In this document: positions 9,573 through 20,199 of the stretch, piece by piece
Numbering within the stretch: position 1 is the first letter of the stretch
Layout: each line of letters starts with the position of its first letter
Source of the DNA: PGZG01 sp046292765
Lineage (GTDB): Bacteria; Pseudomonadota; Gammaproteobacteria; Pseudomonadales; Alcanivoracaceae
Reading direction: 5' to 3'
NCBI GenBank assembly: GCA_046292765.1
Contig: JBKBQA010000002.1
Location: 248,001 to 312,000, forward strand
Length of the DNA stretch: 64,000 nucleotides
Notes under the pieces: generated by a model
Databases searched by the model: none
What the model was told of the DNA's origin: nothing
What the model saw: only the letters and a program-made list of their open reading frames with translations
Made by a program: the position numbers and the translations under genes

Positions 9573-9899
9573 ATGAAGGCAATAATGTTAATTCTCATGA
9601 TGATTATGCTTTCTGGGAAAGCGGCCTCAGATGAGTATCATCCGAATCTTGATTTTTCAGTTGAGGGTGCCGGCCTTGAAGGGTCCCTCACTTTTATATC
9701 GGGTGCTCTCTATTCAATTCACGAGTACCACATCAGGAGTATGAGTGCCGAGCTTAGGCCATTCCCGTGCTTTATTGATTCATCAATTCGAATGGACATT
9801 GCGCTTTCGCTGCTTAATCAGAAGCTGGTTGGAGATGTTGATGCTGAATCCGTAGTCAAGGCCTTGTTTGATGGCCTGGTTGCCCAGTACTCATGTTGA
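9573..9899 (+). CDS. Small secreted protein of unknown function
   Basis: A 108-aa protein with an N-terminal signal peptide (MKAIMLILMMIMLSGKAASD, cleavage likely near 18-19) and a soluble remainder with two Cys (PFPCFIDSS and the C-terminal QYSC) that could pair in the periplasm. A strong AAGGAGG lies 9 nt before ATG 9573, so the start is well supported. AT-rich like its left neighbour. I recognise no domain. It lies at the end of the Rhs island, so an orphan periplasmic immunity or accessory role is possible but unproven. Confidence 0.6.
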   Translation: MKAIMLILMMIMLSGKAASDEYHPNLDFSVEGAGLEGSLTFISGALYSIHEYHIRSMSAELRPFPCFIDSSIRMDIALSLLNQKLVGDVDAESVVKALFDGLVAQYSC

Positions 9900-10085
9900 T
9901 CTTGGGTGCCATTTAGCCCCATGTTGCCATACCTCGTCGCTTTTCATTAGCTTTGCGGGTTTCGATCTTCGTCAGGCGGGCGATGAACAAGCAATTTGGC
10001 TGACCAGCCTCCGCGTTTTTGGGTTGGGAGGTTGTTGGCGGTTTGATCCGGGGACGGTTTCCCCGCCTGCGGGTGGCGCGAATTA

Positions 10086-11006
10086 TCAGTCTTCTCGGTA
10101 TGGGTTTTTCCAGCCTTCCGTCTGGCGGCGGAAGCGTTTGTAGTTCCAGACATACTGCTCCGGCGCTTCGCGCACCAGCGCCTCGACGCTGCGGTTCATG
10201 GCGGTGAGGGCGGTGTCCACATCGGCATCATATATGCCGGGATCGGCTTCGCGAATTACCAGCGAGTAGCCGGCTGTGCCCGGCAGGCGTTTGGCGAACA
10301 TCAGAAAAGCGCGAGCGCCGCTTTGCTGTATCAGCTTTACCGGCAGGGTGCCGGTGAGCGCCGGCCGGTTGAAGAACGGGACGAAGCGGCCACCGCGCTG
10401 GTCGGGTACCTGATCCGGCAGGATGCCGGTGATCACCGGGCCGCTTTTCAGGGCTCGCAGCAGTCCGGCCACGCCGCGGGCGGTGGCGGGATAGAAGGTG
10501 CCGTTGAAGTGTTCGCGGCTTTGCAGCACCAGATCGTTCACGGCCTGAAAGTGCGATGGTTTGAACATGGCGTGAACCTCGAACTGGTTCGATAGCCAGA
10601 AGTTCACTATCTCCCAGCAGCCCAGATGGGGCGCCAGCACCACCACGGGTGAGCCGCTGGCGAGGGTGGCGCGCAGCGGGGCGTCGCCGTCCACATTCAC
10701 CACCTTGGTCAGCGCCTGATGGGGTTTTAGCCAGCAGAGGGCGGTTTCGCTGGCGCCCTTGCCGGTTTCCACCATGGAATCCCGCACCAGTCGCGCCCGG
10801 TCGGCGTCGCTCCAGTCCGGGAAGCACAGGCCAATGTTGATGTCAGTAATACGGCGGGCCTCGCCGCCGATACGCCAGGCCAGCCAGCCCACCATCACGC
10901 CAAAGGCGCGGTTCCACGACAGCGGCAGGGCGCCGATCAGGCGCAGTCCCGCCGCCGCCAGGCGGCCACGCAGTCGGTTAGTGCGGGTGTCGTCGTATTT
11001 TCCCAT
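10086..11006 (-). CDS. Lipid A biosynthesis lauroyl/myristoyl acyltransferase (LpxL/HtrB family)
   Basis: A 306-aa inner-membrane acyltransferase that adds a secondary acyl chain to Kdo2-lipid IVA or a related lipid A precursor from acyl-ACP. The HX4E catalytic motif is at H127 and E132 (APHLGCWEIV). Other family signatures are RDSMVETGKGASE, GILPDQVPDQRGG and the C-terminal PEQYVWNYKRFRRQ. Length matches LpxL/LpxM (~300). A hydrophobic patch near 22-45 would anchor it in the membrane. It is convergent with the Rhs-island ORFs and divergent from miaE (81 bp between starts). Whether it is LpxL, LpxM or an ornithine-lipid-type enzyme cannot be decided from sequence alone. Confidence 0.9.
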   Translation of the reverse strand: MGKYDDTRTNRLRGRLAAAGLRLIGALPLSWNRAFGVMVGWLAWRIGGEARRITDINIGLCFPDWSDADRARLVRDSMVETGKGASETALCWLKPHQALTKVVNVDGDAPLRATLASGSPVVVLAPHLGCWEIVNFWLSNQFEVHAMFKPSHFQAVNDLVLQSREHFNGTFYPATARGVAGLLRALKSGPVITGILPDQVPDQRGGRFVPFFNRPALTGTLPVKLIQQSGARAFLMFAKRLPGTAGYSLVIREADPGIYDADVDTALTAMNRSVEALVREAPEQYVWNYKRFRRQTEGWKNPYRED

Positions 11007-11087
11007 GGGCGCGGATTATGCCTGCCGACGGGATACAGGCCAACGGTCGGCTGGCCTATAATGCGCGCCGTTCCCGAGGAGGATGCC

Positions 11088-11690
11088 ATGCACGATATTT
11101 CCGCGATCCGTGAGTTTTTGCCCTGCGCCACGCCGCAGGCGTGGATCGACTGGGCGTTGCAGCATCCGGATATCCTGCTGATCGACCATGCCCATTGCGA
11201 GAAAAAGGCGGCGAGCACGGCGCTAAATCTGATGTTCCGCTATGTCGATCGGCCGGAATTGCTCGATGCCTTGAGCCAGCTGGCCCGTGAGGAGTTGCTG
11301 CATTTCGAGCAGGTGATCCAGATGATGCGCCAGCGCGGGGTTCAGTATGACCATCTGTCGCCGTCGCGCTATGCGTCGTCGTTGCGCAAATTGATGCGTA
11401 ACGAGGAACCTGGCCGGCTGGTGGATGTGCTGATTATTGGCGCCTTGATCGAGGCCCGTTCCTGTGAGCGCTTTGCGGCGCTGGCGCCTTTTGTGGATGA
11501 GGAGCTGGGGCGCTATTACCGGTTCCTGCTGAAAAGTGAATCACGCCATTTCGAGGATTATCTCAAGCTGGCCGAGCTGTACGCCGGCGAGGATATCGCT
11601 GCACGGGTGGCGGAGTTCGCGGCGTTGGAGCAGGAGCTGGTGCAAACGCCGGATACGGAATTCCGTTTCCATTCCGGCGTGCCGGCCTGA
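11088..11690 (+). CDS. miaE: tRNA-(ms2io6A)-hydroxylase
   Basis: A 200-aa non-haem diiron monooxygenase that hydroxylates the isopentenyl side chain of 2-methylthio-N6-isopentenyladenosine at tRNA position 37. Ferritin-like four-helix fold. Iron-ligand motifs visible are CEKKAAS, REELLHFEQV (ExxH), IEARSCERF and SESRHFEDYL (ExxH). The ATG at 11088 is preceded by GAGGAGG and gives MHDISAIREFLPCATPQAWI; the frame is open to 11061, but that would place the Shine-Dalgarno inside the gene. Only 6 bp separate its stop from the convergent folD stop. Confidence 0.95.
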   Translation: MHDISAIREFLPCATPQAWIDWALQHPDILLIDHAHCEKKAASTALNLMFRYVDRPELLDALSQLAREELLHFEQVIQMMRQRGVQYDHLSPSRYASSLRKLMRNEEPGRLVDVLIIGALIEARSCERFAALAPFVDEELGRYYRFLLKSESRHFEDYLKLAELYAGEDIAARVAEFAALEQELVQTPDTEFRFHSGVPA

Positions 11691-11696
11691 GGCAAA

Positions 11697-12542
11697 TTAG
11701 CCGAGGGCTTTTTCGCCGGCTTCGAGGGTCTGGAAGATCAGGGTGTTGATGGTCATGGGGCCGACACCGCCCGGCACCGGGGTCCAGGCGCTGACCCGGT
11801 CTTTTAGCGGCGCCAGTTCGATATCGCCGACGCCGCCCGGGTGGTAGCCGGCGTCCACCACCACGGCGCCATCCTTGATCCAGTCGGCCTTGATGAATTC
11901 CGGTTTGCCGACGGCGCCGACAACGATATCAGCGCGGCGGATATGCTCGGCCAGATCACGGGTGCGGCTGTGGCAGATGGTCACTGTGGCGTTGGCGCCC
12001 AGCAGCATCATGGCCATGGGCTTGCCGAGGATGGCACTGCGGCCCACCACCACGGCGTGTTTGCCGGCCAGCTCCACCTGATAGTGTTCGAGCAGGCGCA
12101 TGATGCCTTTTGGGGTGGCGCTGCCGTAGGCGGGCTCGCCCATGCTCATGCGGCCGAAGCCGAGGCAGGTGACGCCGTCGACGTCCTTTTCCAGCGCGAT
12201 GGCGTCGAAGCAGGCACGCTCGTCGATTTGTTCCGGTACCGGGTGCTGCAGCAGGATGCCGTGTACATCCGGGTTGGCGTTCAGCTCGGCGATCACTGCC
12301 AGCAGTTCGTTGGTTGTAGTGGTGTCCGGCAGTTCGATGCGGCGGGAGCCAAGACCCACCCGTTCGCAGGCGTTACCTTTCATCTTGACGTAGGTGGCAG
12401 AGGCCGGGTCGGCACCCACCAGAATGGTGGCCAGAATCGGCGTGCGGCCGTCGCCGCGGGTCTTCAGCTGCTCCACCCGTACGCGCATCTCGTTTTCAAA
12501 CTGCTGGGCCAGGGCTTTACCGTCGAGAATCAGGGCAGTCAT
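11697..12542 (-). CDS. folD: Bifunctional 5,10-methylene-THF dehydrogenase/cyclohydrolase
   Basis: A 281-aa cytoplasmic enzyme of one-carbon metabolism that interconverts 5,10-methylene-THF, methenyl-THF and 10-formyl-THF with NADP. Substrate-site motif YVKMKGNACERVG lies at 51-63 with catalytic Lys 55. The Rossmann segment reads VVVGRSAILGKPMA and the family signature PGGVGPMTI lies near the C-terminus. Start ATG 12542 (MTALILDGKALAQQ) has a GGAG 6 nt upstream; the longer frame to 12677 is a read-through of the leader. Length equals the family norm. Confidence 0.97.
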   Translation of the reverse strand: MTALILDGKALAQQFENEMRVRVEQLKTRGDGRTPILATILVGADPASATYVKMKGNACERVGLGSRRIELPDTTTTNELLAVIAELNANPDVHGILLQHPVPEQIDERACFDAIALEKDVDGVTCLGFGRMSMGEPAYGSATPKGIMRLLEHYQVELAGKHAVVVGRSAILGKPMAMMLLGANATVTICHSRTRDLAEHIRRADIVVGAVGKPEFIKADWIKDGAVVVDAGYHPGGVGDIELAPLKDRVSAWTPVPGGVGPMTINTLIFQTLEAGEKALG

Positions 12543-12718
12543 GCGTTCTCCGCGTGTGATCGGGCTGGGGAAGGGCGCCGGCGTGCGGCGCGGGGCGCGA
12601 TTTTCGCACGCTGCTGCGGTTGGCGCAAAAAGCGGGCAATCGGTCTGAGTACACAGGCTTTTTCGTTGACGCTCCAAAAGGGCGCGAGTAATATGCCGCC
12701 TCGCTCGAGCTGCTTGCC

Positions 12719-12795
12719 CGGGGTGTAGCGCAGTCTGGTAGCGCGCCTGCTTTGGGAGCAGGATGTCGGGGGTTCGAATCCCTCCACCCCGACCA
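12719..12795 (+). tRNA. tRNA-Pro(UGG)
   Basis: 77 nt including an encoded CCA. The anticodon stem CCTGC/GCAGG holds loop TTTGGGA, giving anticodon TGG. The T-arm GGGGG-TTCGAAT-CCCTC and acceptor CGGGGTG/CACCCCG pair well. First of a three-tRNA cluster. Confidence 0.97.
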
Positions 12796-12840
12796 TCCTC
12801 ACCGACGATGGGGCAGCGGCAATGTTCGCGGACGGACCAG

Positions 12841-12917
12841 ACGCCTGTAGCTCAATCGGATAGAGCAACGGCCTTCTAAGCCGTAGGTTGCAGGTTCGAG
12901 CCCTGCCAGGCGTGCCA
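12841..12917 (+). tRNA. tRNA-Arg(UCU)
   Basis: 77 nt with encoded CCA. Acceptor ACGCCTG pairs with CAGGCGT. The anticodon stem ACGGC/GCCGT has loop CTTCTAA, anticodon TCT. T-arm GCAGG-TTCGAGC-CCTGC. Confidence 0.97.
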
Positions 12918-12954
12918 TCCGGGTCCGCTGGGCGCAAGTTTCAAGGTTTACGTG

Positions 12955-13030
12955 GTGGCTGTAGCTCAGTTGGTAGAGCCCCGGATTGTGATTCCGGTGG
13001 TCGTGGGTTCGAGCCCCATCAGCCACCCCA
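12955..13030 (+). tRNA. tRNA-His(GUG)
   Basis: 76 nt with encoded CCA. Acceptor GTGGCTG/CAGCCAC; anticodon loop TTGTGAT gives GTG. The base at 12954 is G and can serve as the G-1 that pairs with C73, the hallmark of bacterial tRNA-His. A terminator follows. Confidence 0.97.
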
Positions 13031-13039
13031 CCCTAAGAG

Positions 13040-13064
13040 AACCCGCCCTCCGGCGGGTTTTTTT
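13040..13064 (+). terminator. Rho-independent terminator of the tRNA cluster
   Basis: Stem AACCCGCC/GGCGGGTT with a 4-nt loop, then a run of T, 10 nt after tRNA-His. Confidence 0.9.
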
Positions 13065-13075
13065 ATGCCCTCCTG

Positions 13076-13129
13076 CAATTCATGCGTGTCCCCAATTTAG
13101 TTTTCAATTCATGCGTGTCCCCAATTTAG
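13076..13129. repeat. Tandem pair of 25-bp direct repeats
   Basis: Two identical 25-bp copies (13076-13100 and 13105-13129), each running from CAATTCATGCG to CCCCAATTTAG and separated by TTTT. They lie between the tRNA terminator and the tig promoter. Each copy holds a GTGTCCCC core. Confidence 0.9.
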
Positions 13130-13157
13130 CTTGATAGGCATGGGGCTGCGCTTCCTT

Positions 13158-13163
13158 TATAAT
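13158..13163 (+). promoter_or_regulatory. Likely -10 box of tig
   Basis: Perfect TATAAT, 77 nt upstream of the tig ATG. A TTGATA at 13131-13136 is 21 nt away, too far for a canonical -35, so the -35 is unassigned. Confidence 0.45.
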
Positions 13164-13239
13164 CCGGCGCCTTCATGGAGCCCGCAGCTTGGTTGTGGCG
13201 CTTCTTAACGAATTCAAATGCCTTATGAAAGAGGATGTT

Positions 13240-14547
13240 ATGCAGGTTTCCGTAGAAACGACTTCGGGTCTGGAGCGTCGTGTTACCGTGGCCGTACCGG
13301 CCGAGCGTCTGGATTCCGCTGTTGAGCAGCGTCTGCTTGAAGCCCAGAAGAACCTGCGAATCGACGGTTTCCGTCCCGGCAAGGTGCCGATGCGCGAGGT
13401 CAAGCGCCGGTTTGCCAGCGCCGTCCGCAGCGAGGTGCTGGGCGATGTGATGCGCGACAGCTTCCTGAAGGCGGTTGAGGAACACAAGCTGGAGCCGGCC
13501 GGTATGCCGCGCTTCGAGCCGAAGACCAACCAGCCGGGCAAGGATCTCGAATTCGTCGCTGTATTCGACGTGTTCCCGGAGATCGCTCTGGCCAGCTTTG
13601 ACGTCATTACCGTGGACCGCCCGGTGGCGGAAGTCACTGCAGCCGACCTCGACAACATGATCGACAACCTGCGCAAGCAGCGCGCCAGCTGGGAATCCGC
13701 TGACCGCGCCGCCGCTCAGGGTGATCGCGTCAACATCGACTATGAAGGCTTCAAGGGCGAGGAAGCCTTCGCCGGCGGTTCCGCCAAAGGCCAGAATCTG
13801 GTGCTGGGCTCCGGCTCCATGATTCCCGGCTTCGAAGACGGTCTGGTCGGCGCCAGCGCCGGTGAGCAGAAAGCCCTGCAATTGACCTTCCCGGCGGATT
13901 ACCACGCCGAAGAGCTCAAGGGCGCCGCGGTCGAGTTCAAGATCACTGTCAACAAGGTGGAAGCACAGAAACTGCCGGAGCTGGACGAAGAGTTCATGAA
14001 AGGCTTTGGCGTCGAAGGTGGTGATCTGACCAAGTTCCGCGCTGAAGTGCAGAAGAACATGGATCGCGAGCTGAGCAACGCCATTCGCGCCCAGATCAAG
14101 GGCCAGGTTATGGACGGTCTGGTGTCGAACCACAGCTTCGACGTGCCCGCCGCACTGGTTGGCAACGAGATCCAGCGCATGCGTCAGCAGATGATGCAGC
14201 AGTTCGGTGGTGGTCAGCAGTTTGATGCCAGCATCCTGCCGGACGATCTGTTCCGTGAGCAGGCCGAGCGTTCGGTCCGCCTCGGTCTGGTGGTGCGTCA
14301 GATCCTCGAGCAGAACCAGCTCAAGGCCGACGCCGACAAGGTGCGTGCCCGGGTGGAAGAGATTGCCGAGCAGTACGAGGAGCCGGCTGAAGTGATCAAG
14401 TGGTTCTATGGCAACCGCCAGCAGATGGATCAGGTGGAAGGCGCCGTGCTGGAAGAGCAGGTGGTGGAGCTGGTGCTGGCCTCGGCCAAGCAGAGCGACA
14501 AGACCATGTCCTACGAGGACGTGGTGGCATCCCAGCGCCAGCGTTGA
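13240..14547 (+). CDS. tig: Trigger factor
   Basis: A 435-aa ribosome-associated chaperone and peptidyl-prolyl isomerase that receives nascent chains at the exit tunnel. Begins MQVSVETTSGLERRVTV, the normal start. The ribosome-docking signature FRPGKVPMREVKRRF lies near residues 44-58, the FKBP-type PPIase domain at ~150-240 (EEAFAGGSAKGQNLVLGSG) and the helical C-terminal arms after. ATG 13240 has AGAGGA 5 nt upstream; the frame is open to 13189, but that start lacks a site. A terminator follows, and clpP lies 160 bp downstream, the standard tig-clpP-clpX-lon order. Confidence 0.98.
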   Translation: MQVSVETTSGLERRVTVAVPAERLDSAVEQRLLEAQKNLRIDGFRPGKVPMREVKRRFASAVRSEVLGDVMRDSFLKAVEEHKLEPAGMPRFEPKTNQPGKDLEFVAVFDVFPEIALASFDVITVDRPVAEVTAADLDNMIDNLRKQRASWESADRAAAQGDRVNIDYEGFKGEEAFAGGSAKGQNLVLGSGSMIPGFEDGLVGASAGEQKALQLTFPADYHAEELKGAAVEFKITVNKVEAQKLPELDEEFMKGFGVEGGDLTKFRAEVQKNMDRELSNAIRAQIKGQVMDGLVSNHSFDVPAALVGNEIQRMRQQMMQQFGGGQQFDASILPDDLFREQAERSVRLGLVVRQILEQNQLKADADKVRARVEEIAEQYEEPAEVIKWFYGNRQQMDQVEGAVLEEQVVELVLASAKQSDKTMSYEDVVASQRQR

Positions 14548-14566
14548 TCGTTTTCTGATCAATAAG

Positions 14567-14590
14567 ACGGGGCCTTTGGGCCCCGTTTTC
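14567..14590 (+). terminator. Terminator after tig
   Basis: Stem ACGGGGCC/GGCCCCGT with a short TTTG loop, followed by TTTC ATTTT. Confidence 0.85.
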
Positions 14591-14707
14591 ATTTTCAGGC
14601 CAATAAAGCAGCAAACGAACCGGGATTGACGCCACCTTTATGGACCTTTGCTGAAAACCCGACATAACATGCAGCATTGATGCCATTCGCATAACAAGGA
14701 ACCGCCC

Positions 14708-15364
14708 ATGATCGATTTCAGCCGCCTCACCTCCATGACCCCGGAAATGAACAAGCTGATTGAAGACCCGACCCGCTCGGCGCTGGTGCCGATCGTGATC
14801 GAGCAGACCGCCCGGGGTGAACGTTCGTTTGATATCTTCTCCCGGCTGCTGAAGGAGCGGGTGGTGTTCATGGTTGGCCAAGTGGAAGACCACATGGCCA
14901 ACCTGATCGTGGCGCAGATGCTGTGGCTGGAGTCCGAGAACCCGGACAAGGACATCCACTTCTATATCAACAGCCCGGGTGGCTCGGTTACCGCCGGTCT
15001 GTCGATCTACGACACCATGCAGTTTATCAAGCCGGACGTGTCGACCATGTGTATTGGCCAGGCCGCCAGTATGGGCGCCTTCCTGCTGACCGCCGGTGCC
15101 AAGGGCAAGCGCTATGTGCTGCCGAACGCGCGCATCATGATTCATCAGCCGCTCGGTGGCTTTCAGGGCCAGGCGTCCGATATCGAGATTCACGCCCGCG
15201 AGATCCTCAAGATCCGTGCCCAGCTCAATTCGCTGCTGGCCCATCACACCGGCCAGCCGATTGAGGTGATAGAACGTGATACCGACCGTGATAACTTCAT
15301 GGGCGCTGAGGCCGCAAAAGAATATGGCCTTGTGGATCAGGTGCTTAGCCGTCGTCCCGGCTGA
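14708..15364 (+). CDS. clpP: ATP-dependent Clp protease proteolytic subunit
   Basis: A 218-aa serine protease subunit that forms the tetradecameric barrel used by ClpX (and ClpA). Catalytic triad at Ser121 (QAASMGAFLL), His146 (MIHQPLGG) and Asp195 (ERDTDRDNF). The first ~14 residues are likely a propeptide that is self-removed. An AAGGAACC precedes ATG 14708. Separate from clpX by 116 bp. No clear heat-shock (sigma-32) promoter could be picked out by eye in the 117-bp leader. Confidence 0.98.
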   Translation: MIDFSRLTSMTPEMNKLIEDPTRSALVPIVIEQTARGERSFDIFSRLLKERVVFMVGQVEDHMANLIVAQMLWLESENPDKDIHFYINSPGGSVTAGLSIYDTMQFIKPDVSTMCIGQAASMGAFLLTAGAKGKRYVLPNARIMIHQPLGGFQGQASDIEIHAREILKIRAQLNSLLAHHTGQPIEVIERDTDRDNFMGAEAAKEYGLVDQVLSRRPG

Positions 15365-15480
15365 AATGGCCTGAATCCGGGTAAAATCTGATCAAACAGC
15401 AGGGGTGAAGGGCAGGCGGGCTTGAAAACAGCCCATATTGCCTGCATCTTGACCCTGTAGACGGAAATTTTGGAGAGCCG

Positions 15481-16764
15481 ATGACCGACCACTCCGGCGG
15501 TAAAGACGACGGCAAGCTGCTTTACTGCTCCTTCTGTGGCAAGAGCCAGCATGAGGTCCGCAAACTGATTGCGGGCCCGTCCGTTTTTATATGCGACGAA
15601 TGCGTGGACCTTTGCAATGACATCATTCGCGAAGAGGTGCAGGACGACGCCACCGATACCGGTGCCGAAAAACTGCCGCGCCCGAACGAAATCAAGGAAA
15701 CCCTCGACGAGTACGTGATCGGACAGGAACGCGCCAAGAAGGTGTTGGCTGTGGCGGTGTACAACCACTACAAGCGCCTGCGTTCGGGCAAGAAAACGAA
15801 AGACGACATCGAGCTGGGCAAGAGCAACATTCTGCTGATCGGTCCCACCGGTTCCGGCAAGACCTTGCTGGCAGAAACTCTGGCGCGGCTGCTGAATGTG
15901 CCGTTCACCATCGCAGATGCCACTACCCTCACCGAGGCGGGTTATGTCGGCGAGGATGTTGAAAACATCATTCAGAAGCTGCTGCAAAAGTGCGACTACG
16001 ATGTTGAGAAGGCGCAGCAGGGGATCGTTTACATCGACGAGATCGACAAGATTTCCCGTAAGTCGGATAACCCGTCGATTACCCGTGACGTGTCTGGCGA
16101 GGGCGTTCAGCAGGCGTTGCTGAAGCTGATCGAGGGCACGGTGGCGTCGGTGCCGCCGCAGGGTGGTCGCAAGCATCCGCAGCAGGAATTCCTGCAGGTC
16201 GATACCTCGAACATCCTGTTTATTTGTGGTGGCGCGTTCTCCGGTCTCGAGAAAATCATTCAGGCCCGCTCCGAGAAGGGTGGCATCGGATTCTCTGCCG
16301 AAGTGAAGAGCAAGGTGTTCGGCCGCAGTGTCGGTGCCCTGTTCCAGGAAGTGGAGCCGGAGGATCTGATCAAGTTTGGTCTGATTCCGGAGTTCATCGG
16401 TCGTCTGCCGGTGACGGCGACGCTGGAAGAGCTGACTGAAGAAGCCCTGATCCAGATTCTGACCGAGCCGCGCAATGCGCTGACCAAGCAATACGGCCGG
16501 TTGTTCGAGATGGAAGGGGTGGATCTGGATTTCCGTGACGATGCCCTGCGTGAGGTGGCCAAACGGGCCATGGAACGCAAGACCGGCGCTCGCGGGCTGC
16601 GCTCGATACTTGAAAATGTCCTGCTCGACACCATGTATCAGGTGCCGTCGATGCAGGGTGTGGCCAAGGTGGTGATTGACTCGGCCACCATTCGCGGTGA
16701 TTCGGAGCCGCTGCTGATCTACAGCAACAGCGAAAAACCGGCATCCAAGGTAGCGCCGGACTAA
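15481..16764 (+). CDS. clpX: ATP-dependent Clp protease ATP-binding subunit ClpX
   Basis: A 427-aa AAA+ unfoldase that recognises tagged substrates and feeds ClpP. The N-terminal C4 zinc domain uses Cys16, 19, 38 and 41 (YCSFCGKSQ and FICDECVDLC). Walker A GPTGSGKT is at 121-128 and Walker B is IVYIDEIDK. Also visible are the GYVGEDVEN pore/sensor region, the IGF loop that docks ClpP (EKGGIGFSAEV) and the C-terminal KTGARGLRSILE sensor 2. ATG 15481 has GGAGAG at 6 nt. Followed by a 12-bp-stem terminator. Confidence 0.98.
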   Translation: MTDHSGGKDDGKLLYCSFCGKSQHEVRKLIAGPSVFICDECVDLCNDIIREEVQDDATDTGAEKLPRPNEIKETLDEYVIGQERAKKVLAVAVYNHYKRLRSGKKTKDDIELGKSNILLIGPTGSGKTLLAETLARLLNVPFTIADATTLTEAGYVGEDVENIIQKLLQKCDYDVEKAQQGIVYIDEIDKISRKSDNPSITRDVSGEGVQQALLKLIEGTVASVPPQGGRKHPQQEFLQVDTSNILFICGGAFSGLEKIIQARSEKGGIGFSAEVKSKVFGRSVGALFQEVEPEDLIKFGLIPEFIGRLPVTATLEELTEEALIQILTEPRNALTKQYGRLFEMEGVDLDFRDDALREVAKRAMERKTGARGLRSILENVLLDTMYQVPSMQGVAKVVIDSATIRGDSEPLLIYSNSEKPASKVAPD

Positions 16765-16766
16765 CT

Positions 16767-16796
16767 CTGAAAAAGGCCTGCGAGGGCCTTTTTCAG
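16767..16796 (+). terminator. Terminator between clpX and lon
   Basis: Perfect 12-bp arms CTGAAAAAGGCC/GGCCTTTTTCAG with a 6-nt loop. The T-run lies inside the 3' arm. Confidence 0.85.
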
Positions 16797-16831
16797 TCTT
16801 GGACCGCATTACCCCAACCAGTGAGGCTAAC

Positions 16832-19231
<2,400 letters not shown>

Positions 19232-19248
19232 GTTTGCATGGATGAAAT

Positions 19249-19271
19249 CGGGGCCTTCGGGCCCCGTTTTT
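19249..19271 (+). terminator. Terminator after lon
   Basis: CGGGGCC-TTCG-GGCCCCG stem with a stable tetraloop, then TTTTT. Confidence 0.9.
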
Positions 19272-19643
19272 GTTTTCGCCGGCGTTACCAATGGTGGCAG
19301 TGGATGGCGGGCCATTTGCCGGGGTGGCCGCCGCTGATATCAGTGCACCTGTCGCGTTTGTACAAAAAAGCGGCTATGTCCGCCGCCTGCGTAGATCTGG
19401 AACCTCCGCCAGGGCTCAATGAGGGAAAAAATATCGCTGCCTTATCATGGAGTTCCGTTCGAATTTTCATCTGCAATGTAAAACCTCTGCGCGGGTAAAA
19501 AAGTTCTGCACCTATTTCTGCTGTCGTGGTCACACAGACTGCTATACTGCGCCCGGCCATGGTTAATGTGACGAGGTCCGCAGGCGAGCAGGGATGCGGC
19601 TTTCAGGCCTGCCTGACCGGTCCGGAATCCGCGGGAACCTTCC
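19272..19643 (+). other. Long leader upstream of hupB
   Basis: About 370 bp without a gene between the lon terminator and the hupB promoter. I see no RNA gene or strong repeat; a TATACT near 19539-19544 could be a second, upstream -10 without a clear partner. Confidence 0.4.
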
Positions 19644-19672
19644 TTGACGGGGTTGGGACCCATTGGTATAAA
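19644..19672 (+). promoter_or_regulatory. Sigma-70 promoter of hupB
   Basis: TTGACG at 19644-19649 and TATAAA at 19667-19672 with an exact 17-nt spacer, 67 nt upstream of the hupB start codon. Confidence 0.8.
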
Positions 19673-19739
19673 GTCGCCTTGGTCAGGGAAAGAGAGCCGG
19701 GCGCTCAACTGATAATCTGTATAAACAAAGGGGAATTTC

Positions 19740-20012
19740 GTGAACAAATCCGAACTGATTGATGCCATTGCTGCTGCTGCAGATATCTCCAAAGCCGACG
19801 CAGGTCGCGCACTGGATGCGACCATTGAATCTATCTCTGGCGCCCTGAAAAAAGGTGACACCGTTTCGCTGGTAGGCTTTGGCACTTTCCAGGTCAAGAC
19901 CCGCGCTGCCCGTGAAGGCCGCAACCCGCAAACCGGTGCAACCATCAAGATCGCCGAAGCCAAGGTGCCTGGCTTCAAAGCCGGTAAAGCACTGAAGGAC
20001 GCGGTTAACTGA
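19740..20012 (+). CDS. hupB: DNA-binding protein HU-beta
   Basis: A 90-aa nucleoid protein that bends DNA as a dimer. It reads MNKSELIDAIAAAADISKAD, then the beta-arm signature VGFGTFQVKTRAAREGRNPQTG, quoted here in part as RNPQTG, and ends GFKAGKALKDAVN. The start is GTG at 19740 with AAGGGG 7 nt upstream. A good sigma-70 promoter lies ahead. The lon-hupB-(tRNA-Asp)-ppiD order is the one found in many gammaproteobacteria. Confidence 0.97.
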   Translation: MNKSELIDAIAAAADISKADAGRALDATIESISGALKKGDTVSLVGFGTFQVKTRAAREGRNPQTGATIKIAEAKVPGFKAGKALKDAVN

Positions 20013-20023
20013 GTACGTGTGAC

Positions 20024-20100
20024 GGAGCGGTAGTTCAGTCGGTTAGAATACCGGCCTGTCACGCCGGGGGTCGCGGGTTCGAGTCCCGTCCGCTCCGCCA
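20024..20100 (+). tRNA. tRNA-Asp(GUC)
   Basis: 77 nt with encoded CCA. Acceptor GGAGCGG/CCGCTCC; anticodon loop CTGTCAC, anticodon GTC; T-arm GCGGG-TTCGAGT-CCCGT. Lies 11 nt after hupB, so it may be co-transcribed. Confidence 0.97.
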
Positions 20101-20102
20101 TC

Positions 20103-20134
20103 AAAAAAGCGTATCCAGCGGATGCGCTTTTTTG
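20103..20134 (+). terminator. Terminator after tRNA-Asp
   Basis: AAAAAAGCG-T-ATCC pairs with GGAT-G-CGCTTTTTT around an AGC loop, followed by GTTTT. Confidence 0.85.
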
Positions 20135-20199
20135 TTTTACGGGAAGTCAGATTGGCAACCGGTTCCGGTGACGGAACAGCACGCCGATGGAGAAAGGTG

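Noticed and set aside
12543..12937. Short minus-strand frames reading LEPATYGLEGRC and similar
   Set aside because: These are conceptual translations of the tRNA genes on the opposite strand, a common annotation artefact.
13076..13129. CRISPR mini-array
   Set aside because: Only two repeats with a 4-nt spacer and no cas genes.
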